A DNA stretch of 64,000 nucleotides from Acanthornis magna (lineage: Eukaryota; Chordata; Aves; Passeriformes; Acanthizidae): positions 1 through 64,000 of the forward strand of contig JAWUZG010001156.1 in assembly GCA_036785705.1 (NCBI GenBank), given 5' to 3'. The notes under the pieces were generated by a model. The model was not told the DNA's origin. It saw only the letters and a list, made by a program, of their open reading frames with translations, and made no database searches. The stretch's first letter is position 1; every line of letters starts with the position of its first letter. Below are positions 1 through 6,926 of the stretch, one piece after another. The translations under genes were made by a program, and so were the position numbers.

Positions 1-94
1 CCAAGAATCATAGGAAAGCTGTCGGGAAAGAAAGATTTCATGGAAAAGCCGCAGCACGACAAGCTTCCTTGCCAAGCTTCACTCTACTACTTAC

Positions 95-213
95 ACCATG
101 CTTAAAGCACAGCGAGGAAAAGCAACAAACAAAAATCCAGAGTCAATCAATCCAAAATGAAATCAAACCCAAATTATCTCTGTCTGTCTGTCCGTGTGCG
201 TGAGGCTGTGTCT
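95..213 (-). other. Candidate non-coding exon (119 nt), minus strand
   Basis: Reading the minus strand, a branch-point-like ctgac is followed by a pyrimidine tract and the acceptor ctcttctttag (AG at 215-214). After 119 nt comes a consensus-like donor, gt|gtaagt (GT at 94-93). Both motifs looked unchanged in all copies I read. The branch A lies about 17 nt from the AG, slightly short of the usual range. No long open frame makes this look coding. This is a motif match only; chance occurrence is possible and no transcript evidence is available. Confidence 0.3.
180..193. repeat. Short CTGT microsatellite
   Basis: Three perfect CTGT units followed by an imperfect ctgtccgtg. In copy 2 a single c-to-t at u193 makes a fourth perfect unit. 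Length is otherwise constant across copies, so the tract is not expanding in this array. Confidence 0.85.
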
Positions 214-282
214 CTAAAGAAGAGAAAGGGTCAGGATAAGAAGAACGTGGCTCAAAGGCTCAAGAGCACTTCCCTTAGGAGC

Positions 283-406
283 ACTTCAACTTGAGCAACA
301 CTTCACTTGATAACTCAAATTCAAATCAACAACTTAGGGCAGGAACAGCAGTTCAGGGCATTTCAACTGAACTGGACTTCAACTACACAACACTTCACTT
401 AGAACT
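283..406. repeat. Degenerate direct repeat (acttca family)
   Basis: The stretch 283-315 (acttcaac..gcaacacttcactt..taact) is repeated with changes at 376-406 (acttcaac..acaacacttcactt..gaact), 93 bp downstream, with a weaker partial copy around 358. This is an old internal duplication within the unit. Confidence 0.7.
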
Positions 407-628
407 GAGCTGAAACCCAAGACCTCAGCAAAGGATCCACACAGGCCTTACCATAGCACTGCAGGAACTTTGAGACCTAACTTAGGGACAAACCTAAAGC
501 ACTTCTGAATCCACCAGAGCAGCCCCTCTCCCACATTGCAGAGAGCGCATGCACACCTGCACTCCCACAAGCACACAAAGAGGCTCTAGGAGGCAAAATT
601 CCCCTCCAAGCTACTGAAATACTCCTTT

Positions 629-634
629 CGCGTG
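629..634. promoter_or_regulatory. Polymorphic E-box position (cgcgtg in copy 1, CACGTG in others)
   Basis: Copies 1-6 and 8 have cgcgtg. Copies 7 and 9-19 have the palindromic E-box cacgtg through g-to-a at u630, a CpG transition. The same change creates a minus-strand stop that shortens an incidental open frame. Confidence 0.4.
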
Positions 635-638
635 CCTT

Positions 639-646
639 GCCATCTT
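639..646 (-). promoter_or_regulatory. YY1-like motif AAGATGGC
   Basis: The minus strand reads aagatggc, matching the known YY1 core (AAnATGGC), beside the CpG cluster and invariant in the copies read. YY1 sites of this form occur at transcription starts of some mammalian repeats and in the DXZ4 macrosatellite. An 8-bp match alone is weak evidence. Confidence 0.3.
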
Positions 647-829
647 CTCAGCGGCCAAAGCCTGAGGCCTCGGGGAGCGGCAGGATCGGGGGCCCAGGAG
701 CCGTGCTCCTTCGCGGATCCCCCGAGTGCAGCAAACGGGACAGCTGCCGGCTGGCAGAGGCCCCACGCACAGGGACTTTGCTGCTCACCGCTGCTGCGGC
801 CCAGCACAGCTGCCAGGGCCTCCTTTGGC

Positions 830-1159
830 ACCCCTGCTTACAGGGCCCCAAGGCATGGCCTTTAGTCACAACAAGCCTTCAGCCTGGCCCCACTTCTCAT
901 TGGCAGCTTTCCCTGAACGCGGGACAACACCAATGGGATGCCATCCAGGCAAAAACAAATTTCAAAGTCTGTTCAACAAGCAAAAAAAGCAGGAGCACCT
1001 TAGAACATAGCACTTCCTGGCAGCACACAGCGTTTCTCAGAAGCTCCACAGCACCTCAGCCCCGCTGCCTTCGTCAAGGCCAAGGCCTCAGCAGCATTTC
1101 TCATATCATGCTGCAGCCTGAAAAAAGGGCAGGGGGGGATGCACCAGCACAAGCAGGGA
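830..1159. other. Unit segment without recognisable features
   Basis: Moderately GC-rich sequence containing an a-run near u972-978, an inexact caaggccaaggcc repeat near u1076 and a g-run at about u1132-1138. Plus-strand open frames cross it, but they start at non-ATG codons, resemble no family and are frameshifted in copy 5. I see nothing else. Confidence 0.5.
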
Positions 1160-1850
1160 GATCACACCTGCCCACAGGCTCCCCATGCTCACATCCCATG
1201 GCATCCCGGGGCTCTCTCAGCTTCCAAAGACCTCTGAGGTCACGGGCTCTCACAGTGCCTCCATGGGGACATCCCATGTGTCTCTAAGTGCTAAGGAGCT
1301 CTTTTGCAACTGCCACTCCCTGGCCTTCCAGGGGCACATGCCAGGGCTCTCTCTATCTTCCTAAACAACACACACGACCAGGCCAATGCCAGGGCCTGCA
1401 GGGTAACATCCCGGCAATCTGCACGCTGCTAAGGAGCCACGCTGTCACAGCAACTCACAGGGCATGGCCTGTGACATTCCCTCCGTCTCCCTGCTGCTGC
1501 TGGACAGCTCTGATGTCACAGGCACTCAACTCTGGCCCCTGCAGCCATTCCAGGCCTTCCCATGCTGCCAAAGTGCTCTGATGTCACAGACACGCACTGT
1601 GGCTTCATGGCCACATGCCAAGGCTCTCCAGGCTGCAAAAGAGCCCTTTAGCCACAGGCACTTACACAGGTGCCATGGGCACATCTTAGTGCTCCCTCTG
1701 CTCATAGGAAGCCCGAGGTCACCAGATATCCTGGCGGCTCCGTGGCCACATCCCCAGGCTCTCCAGGCTGCTCAAGAGCTCTGATCTCACCTGCACTCAC
1801 ATAAGCTCCTCGGGGACATCTGTCGCTGCTGTGCTGGCAGATTCACACAA
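1160..1850 (+). repeat. Nested ~69-bp minisatellite, array A
   Basis: A degenerate subrepeat anchored on gatgtcacaggcactcac recurs at 1236, about 1307, about 1372, 1441, 1512, 1580, 1650, 1715 and 1783, with intervals of 65-71 bp. Each subunit continues with forms of ccatggggacatccc, ggctctccaggctgc and aaagagctct. Subunits are strongly diverged from each other, but each is conserved between macrosatellite copies. The minisatellite therefore predates amplification of the 3.46-kb unit. Confidence 0.85.
1275..1280. promoter_or_regulatory. E-box CACGTG (CATGTG in copy 1 only)
   Basis: All copies except copy 1 read cacgtg here; copy 1 has catgtg by a CpG transition. It lies inside minisatellite array A and may be fortuitous. 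Confidence 0.35.
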
Positions 1851-1874
1851 AGGCTCCCAGAGCAGCCTGGCCAC

Positions 1875-1881
1875 TGAGTCA
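1875..1881. promoter_or_regulatory. AP-1 consensus heptamer TGAGTCA
   Basis: An exact tgagtca heptamer, the known AP-1/TRE consensus, is present in all complete copies except 6 and 8, where a-to-t at u1877 gives tgtgtca. A seven-base match is expected by chance about once in several kilobases, so the evidence is weak. Confidence 0.3.
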
Positions 1882-1968
1882 CGAGGGCCAGAGAGCAGCC
1901 CTTGGCTTTCTCAGCTCCTTCTCAGACACAGGAGCCTTGGCGGCGGCTGCATCCAATCCCAGCCTCAC

Positions 1969-1990
1969 ACTTAAAGCCAGTGCTTTAAGT
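1969..1990. other. Perfect hairpin, 9-bp stem, 4-base loop
   Basis: acttaaagc and gctttaagt are exact reverse complements separated by cagt. The structure looked intact in all complete copies. It sits just beyond the donor side of the 148-nt candidate exon. No t-run follows on either strand, so it is not a bacterial-type terminator. Confidence 0.6.
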
Positions 1991-2012
1991 AACTCTGTCC
2001 CGCAGCACTTAC

Positions 2013-2160
2013 AAATGGCCCATCTGATCTATTCCTAGAAAAGCAGCTCTTCCCTAACACAAATGATTCGACACAGACAACTCAATCCCAATTACTGACC
2101 ACTCCATAGAAAAGCTAAACCTACTCCTGGGAGGCTACACAGAGTACAATGGAGTGCACT
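2013..2160 (-). other. Candidate non-coding exon (148 nt), minus strand
   Basis: On the minus strand, a pyrimidine-rich stretch ends in ttgttttcatag (AG at 2162-2161). After 148 nt comes the donor-like attt|gtaagt (GT at 2012-2011). A possible branch point (tatgactg) lies upstream. The frame I checked contains a stop, so it does not look coding. Copies 15 and 17 carry changes in the pyrimidine tract but keep the AG. This is a motif match only. Confidence 0.25.
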
Positions 2161-2745
2161 CTATGAAAACAATAGGAAAGCAGTCATATCTTACAGCAAG
2201 CAAAAAAACCCAATTCCCAAGTAGAGCTCCATGTAACTCACCACACCAACACTCCTGGGCAGCTCTCTCTCCCTTCACCACCAAGAGTGCCCTTGCTTGC
2301 TGTCCACTTCCCCAGCAGGAGCCCTCACACACTCCAAGGAGGACCACGCTAGAAAAACCTCCCCTAGGAAAGGGGACTGACTGCACATTGACACTCTCAA
2401 GGGACTGACTGTCAGGCAGACGCCTGCAACTCCCGGCAGCAGCTCAGCTGCCAAATCTTTGCCTCACTAGCAGCACCTTCATGCAGGCTTCCTTGCCAGA
2501 AGGACTTTCAGCAGAATTCAAGGCCAAAACAACACACGCTGGCCCTCTGAAAGACACCTGGAGACATTTGCAAATAGCACATGCTCCAAGTGCCTGCACC
2601 ACGTTCCAAGGCAAAGCAGCCGGCCCAAAGCATCCTGCTACAACCTCCCAGGCGGCTCCCGACTGCTACAGAGCACTCAGCTCCAAAGCACTCCCAGGCC
2701 TTCCAGCCTCACAGCCCACAGGCCTACAGCCTTCTGCAGAGCCCT
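2161..2745. other. Unit segment with short direct and inverted repeats
   Basis: No gene is visible. A direct repeat gggactgactg occurs at 2373-2383 and 2401-2411. An inverted repeat caggc/gcctg lies at 2413-2426; t at u2421 in copies 5, 6, 8, 12 and 14 extends it to six bases (caggca/tgcctg). Another inverted repeat, ggcagc/gctgcc, lies at 2435-2452. From about 2590 the sequence begins to resemble degenerate minisatellite subunits. Confidence 0.55.
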
Positions 2746-3306
2746 GAGCTCACCTGCACTCACACACCTACCATGGGCACCTGCCACAGCTCTCCGGCCA
2801 TGAGAGACAGACGTGTGCTCTCAGGCACTCACAGCCATTCCAAGCTGACATCCCAGGGCCCTTTGATCTCATCAGGCACCGCTGCTATGTCACAGGCACT
2901 CCCTGCGCTTCCACGGGGCCGTCCCAGGGCTCTCGAGGCTCCTCAAGAGCACCGAGGGCACACACAACCCCAGCGGCTCCATAGGGACATGCCACGACTC
3001 TCCCATTTGACAAACCTCTCTGCACGCACATCACGGCCTTCAACAGGCTCTCAGGGCTGACAGCCCACGAGTCTCACGCTGCTAAGGTGCCGCCAGCTCA
3101 CAGGCACTCACAGGGCCTCCATGGGGACATCCCTGCACCCTCCATCCTCCTCAAGAGCTGGCAAGTCCCTGACACTCACACTTGCCCCCTGGGCACACTC
3201 CAGCCGTCTCCAGGCTGCCAAAGAGCCAGGAGGTCACATCTTGGCACAGGAACTCCCTGGGGACGCGCCAGAGCTATCCAGCTTTCAAAAGAACACTGAG
3301 CTCACA

Positions 3307-3324
3307 GGCTGTCCCAGGACAGCC
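3307..3324. other. Perfect inverted repeat ggctgtcc-ca-ggacagcc
   Basis: Eight-base arms separated by two bases, within minisatellite array B and unchanged in the copies read. It probably arose by drift of one subunit. No binding factor is inferred. Confidence 0.6.
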
Positions 3325-3386
3325 ATAGGCACACGCCAGGAGTCCGCACGCTGCCCAGAAGCCCTGGTGTCACAGGCACTCACTCC

Positions 3387-3402
3387 CAGCACCTCGGTGC
3401 TG
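3387..3402. other. Perfect inverted repeat cagcacc-tc-ggtgctg
   Basis: Seven-base arms with a two-base spacer, located 62 bp after the previous inverted repeat and also conserved in the copies read. Confidence 0.55.
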
Positions 3403-3463
3403 ACATCCCAGGTGGCTCCACGCTGCTAAAGAGATGTGATGGCACAGGCACTTTTACATCCCT

Positions 3464-6400
3464 CCAAGAATCATAGGAAAGCTGTCGGGAAAGAAAGATT
3501 TCATGGAAAAGCCGCAGCACGACAAGCTTCCTTGCCAAGCTTCACTCTACTACTTACACCATGCTTAAAGCACAGCGAGGAAAAGCAACAAACAAAAATC
3601 CAGAGTCAATCAATCCAAAATGAAATCAAACCCAAATTATCTCTGTCTGTCTGTCTGTGTGCGTGAGGCTGTGTCTCTAAAGAAGAGAAAGGGTCAGGAT
3701 AAGAAGAACGTGGCTCAAAGGCTCAAGAGCACTTCCCTTAGGAGCACTTCAACTTGAGCAACATTTCACTTGATAACTCAAATTCAAATCAACAACTTAG
3801 GGCAGGAACAGCAGTTCAGGGCATTTCAACTGAACTGGACTTCAACTACACAACACTTCACTTAGAACTGAGCTGAAACCCAAGACCTCAGCAAAGGATC
3901 CACACAGCCCTTACCATAGCACTGCAGGAACTTTGAGACCTAACTTAGGGACAAACCTAAAGCACTTCTGAATCCACCAGAGCAGCCCCTCTCCCACATT
4001 GCAGAGAGCGCATGCACACCTGCACTCCCACAAGCACACAAAGAGGCTCTAGGAGGCAAAATTCCCCTCCAAGCTACTGAAATACTCCTTTCGCGTGCCT
4101 TGCCATCTTCTCAGCGGCCAAAGCCTGAGGCCTCGGGGAGCGGCAGGATCGGGGGCCCAGGAGCCGTGCTCCTTCGCGGATGCCCCGAGTGCAGCAAACG
4201 GGACAGCTGCCGGCTGGCAGAGGCCCCACGCACAGGGACTTTGCTGCTCACCGCTGCTGCGGCCCAGCACAGCTGCCAGGGCCTCCTTTGGCACCCCTGC
4301 TTACAGGGCCCCAAGGCATGGCCTTTAGTCACAACAAGCCTTCAGCCTGGCCCCACTTCTCATTGGCAGCTTTCCCTGAACGCGGGACAACACCAATGGG
4401 ATGCCATCCAGGCAAAAACAAATTTCAAAGTCTGTTCAACAAGCAAAAAAAGCAGGAGCACCTTAGAACACAGCACTTCCTGGCAGCACACAGCGTTTCT
4501 CAGAAGCTCCACAGCACCTCAGCCCCGCTGCCTTCGTCAAGGCCAAGGCCTCAGCAGCATTTCTCATATCATGCTGCAGCCTGAAAAAAGGGCAGGGGGG
4601 GATGCACCAGCACAAGCAGGGAGATCACACCTGCCCACAGGCTCCCCATGCTCACATCCCATGGCATCCCGGGGCTCTCTCAGCTTCCAAAGACCTCTGA
4701 GGTCACGGGCTCTCACAGTGCCTCCATGGGGACATCCCACGTGTCTCTAAGTGCTAAGGAGCTCTTTTGCAACTGCCACTCCCTGGCCTTCCAGGGGCAC
4801 ATGCCAGGGCTCTCTCTATCTTCCTAAACAACACACACGACCAGGCCAATGCCAGGGCCTGCAGGGTAACATCCCGGCAATCTGCACGCTGCTAAGGAGC
4901 CATGCTGTCACAGCAACTCACAGGGCATGGCCTGTGACATTCCCTCCGTCTCCCTGCTGCTGCTGGACAGCTCTGATGTCACAGGCACTCAACTCTGGCC
5001 CCTGCAGCCATTCCAGGCCTTTCCATGCTGCCAAAGCGCTCTGATGTCACAGACACGCACTGTGGCTTCATGGCCACATGCCAAGGCTCTCCAGGCTGCA
5101 AAAGAGCCCTTTAGCCACAGGCACTTACACAGGTGCCATGGGCACATCTTAGTGCTCCCTCTGCTCATAGGAAGCCCGAGGTCACCAGATATCCTGGCGG
5201 CTCCGTGGCCACATCCCCAGGCTCTCCAGGCTGCTCAAGAGCTCTGATCTCACCTGCACTCACATAAGCTCCTCGGGGACATCTGTCGCTGCTGTGCTGG
5301 CAGATTCACACAAAGGCTCCCAGAGCAGCCTGGCCACTGAGTCACGAGGGCCAGAGAGCAGCCCTTGGCTTTCTCAGCTCCTTCTCAGACACAGGAGCCT
5401 TGGCGGCGGCTGCATCCAATCCCAGCCTCACACTTAAAGCCAGTGCTTTAAGTAACTCTGTCCCGCAGCACTTACAAATGGCCCATCTGATCTATTCCTA
5501 GAAAAGCAGCTCTTCCCTAACACAAATGATTCGACACAGACAACTCAATCCCAATTACTGACCACTCCATAGAAAAGCTAAACCTACTCCTGGGAGGCTA
5601 CACAGAGTACAATGGAGTGCACTCTATGAAAACAATAGGAAAGCAGTCATATCTTACAGCAAGCAAAAAAACCCAATTCCCAAGTAGAGCTCCATGTAAC
5701 TCACCACACCAACACTCCTGGGCAGCTCTCTCTCCCTTCACCACCAAGAGTGCCCTTGCTTGCTGTCCACTTCCCCAGCAGGAGCCCTCACACACTCCAA
5801 GGAGGACCACGCTAGAAAAACCTCCCCTAGGAAAGGGGACTGACTGCACATTGACACTCTCAAGGGACTGACTGTCAGGCAGACGCCTGCAACTCCCGGC
5901 AGCAGCTCAGCTGCCAAATCTTTGCCTCACTAGCAGCACCTTCATGCAGGCTTCCTTGCCAGAAGGACTTTCAGCAGAATTCAAGGCCAAAACAACACAC
6001 GCTGGCCCTCTGAAAGACACCTGGAGACATTTGCAAATAGCACATGCTCCAAGTGCCTGCACCACGTTCCAAGGCAAAGCAGCCGGCCCAAAGCATCCTG
6101 CTACAACCTCCCAGGCGGCTCCCGACTGCTACAGAGCACTCAGCTCCAAAGCACTCCCAGGCCTTCCAGCCTCACAGCCCACAGGCCTACAGCCTTCTGC
6201 AGAGCCCTGAGCTCACCTGCACTCACACACCTACCATGGGCACCTGCCACAGCTCTCCGGCCATGAGAGACAGACGTGTGCTCTCAGGCACTCACAGCCA
6301 TTCCAAGCTGACATCCCAGGGCCCTTTGATCTCATCAGGCACCGCTGCTATGTCACAGGCACTCCCTGCGCTTCCACGGGGCCGTCCCAGGGCTCTCGAG

Positions 6401-6926
6401 GCTCCTCAAGAGCACCGAGGGCACACACAACCCCAGCGGCTCCATAGGGACATGCCACGACTCTCCCATTTGACAAACCTCTCTGCACGCACATCACGGC
6501 CTTCAACAGGCTCTCAGGGCTGACAGCCCACGAGTCTCACGCTGCTAAGGTGCCGCCAGCTCACAGGCACTCACAGGGCCTCCATGGGGACATCCCTGCA
6601 CCCTCCATCCTCCTCAAGAGCTGGCAAGTCCCTGACACTCACACTTGCCCCCTGGGCACACTCCAGCCATCTCCAGGCTGCCAAAGAGCCAGGAGGTCAC
6701 ATCTTGGCACAGGAACTCCCTGGGGACGTGCCAGAGCTATCCAGCTTTCAAAAGAACACTGAGCTCACAGGCTGTCCCAGGACAGCCATAGGCACACGCC
6801 AGGAGTCCGCACGCTGCCCAGAAGCCCTGGTGTCACAGGCACTCACTCCCAGCACCTCGGTGCTGACATCCCAGGTGGCTCCACGCTGCTAAAGAGATGT
6901 GATGGCACAGGCACTTTTACATCCCT
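3464..6926 (+). repeat. Macrosatellite copy 2
   Basis: Complete 3,463-bp copy of the left subfamily. Its private change is t at u193, which lengthens the CTGT tract by one perfect unit. It has t at u301 (shared with copies 3 and 4), c at u445 (shared only with copy 12) and g at u719, which removes the second BamHI site. It has c at u1008, a at u3206 and t at u3266. Confidence 0.97.

Larger units (their letters stand above)
1..560. other. A+C-rich block of the unit
   Basis: This part of the unit is visibly richer in A and T than the rest, and its plus strand is rich in A and C (tracts such as caacaaacaaaaatcc). It contains two HindIII sites 13 bp apart near u60-80, the CTGT tract, the acttca direct repeat, a BamHI site at u433-438 and a minus-strand candidate exon. 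Only about ten positions vary between copies. I see no gene, LTR boundary or poly(A) signal in it. It recurs at the same offset in all 19 copies. Confidence 0.7.
629..799 (-). promoter_or_regulatory. CpG cluster, candidate regulatory core of the unit
   Basis: Counting by eye gives 15 CpG in 171 bp, far denser than the rest of the unit. Three positions vary here. u630 costs one CpG at the edge. u672 merely shifts a CpG by one base. u719 changes the BamHI site (715-720) without touching a CpG. The remaining CpGs are present in all copies I read. CpG clusters maintained against decay are typical of unmethylated promoters or insulators. Orientation is assigned to the minus strand only because of the neighbouring YY1-like motif and the strand skew. 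It could equally be a CpG-rich segment without function. Confidence 0.4.
1..3463 (+). repeat. Macrosatellite copy 1 (reference unit)
   Basis: Complete 3,463-bp copy used here as the coordinate reference. It belongs to the left subfamily: a at u1529, t at u1802 and g at u1914, as in copies 2 and 3. It is the only copy with t at u1277, giving catgtg where every other copy has the E-box cacgtg. Both BamHI sites (u433 and u715) are present. Confidence 0.97.
2746..3463 (+). repeat. Nested ~69-bp minisatellite, array B (about 11 subunits)
   Basis: Subunit anchors related to gatgtcacaggcactcac occur at 2746, 2815, 2886, 2954, about 3019, 3094, about 3165, 3230, 3298, 3366 and 3438. The mean spacing is about 69 bp (range 65-75). 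The subunits share the same internal phrases as array A (gggacatccc, ctccaggctgc), so A and B derive from one minisatellite now split by the 1851-2745 segment. Confidence 0.85.

Noticed and set aside
1..560. Solo LTR or endogenous retrovirus fragment on the minus strand
   Set aside because: No terminal TG..CA pair, target-site duplication, primer-binding site, poly(A) signal or retroviral protein motif was found. Old TE ancestry cannot be excluded but is not supported.
586..831. 81-residue minus-strand open frame across the CpG cluster
   Set aside because: A single CpG transition at u630 introduces a stop in most right-hand copies, and no domain is recognisable. CpG-rich sequence tends to lack stops by chance.
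637..1287. 216-residue plus-strand open frame repeated in nearly every unit, as a tandem gene family
   Set aside because: It begins at a TTG rather than ATG, is low-complexity and P/S/Q/H-rich, has no recognisable domain, extends into the minisatellite and is frameshifted in copies 5 and 6. Differences between copies include CpG transitions that change residues freely, with no sign of codon constraint.
1160..1850. CRISPR-like array of short repeats
   Set aside because: The ~69-bp subunits are diverged along their whole length with no alternation of conserved repeat and unique spacer, and there are no cas genes.
2065..2080. tRNA-like B box around gattcgacac
   Set aside because: Poor match to the pol III B box, no A box at the right distance and no cloverleaf.
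2581..3060. 159-residue plus-strand open frame
   Set aside because: It lies mostly over minisatellite array B. Its peptide repeats follow the ~69-bp subrepeat, it is truncated to 124 residues in copies 10, 11, 13, 15, 17 and 18 and frameshifted in copy 5. A shadow of repeat structure.
1..3463. D4Z4/DUX4-type or USP17-type coding macrosatellite
   Set aside because: Unit length is similar to D4Z4, but no homeodomain or protease motif appears in any frame; only length resembles.
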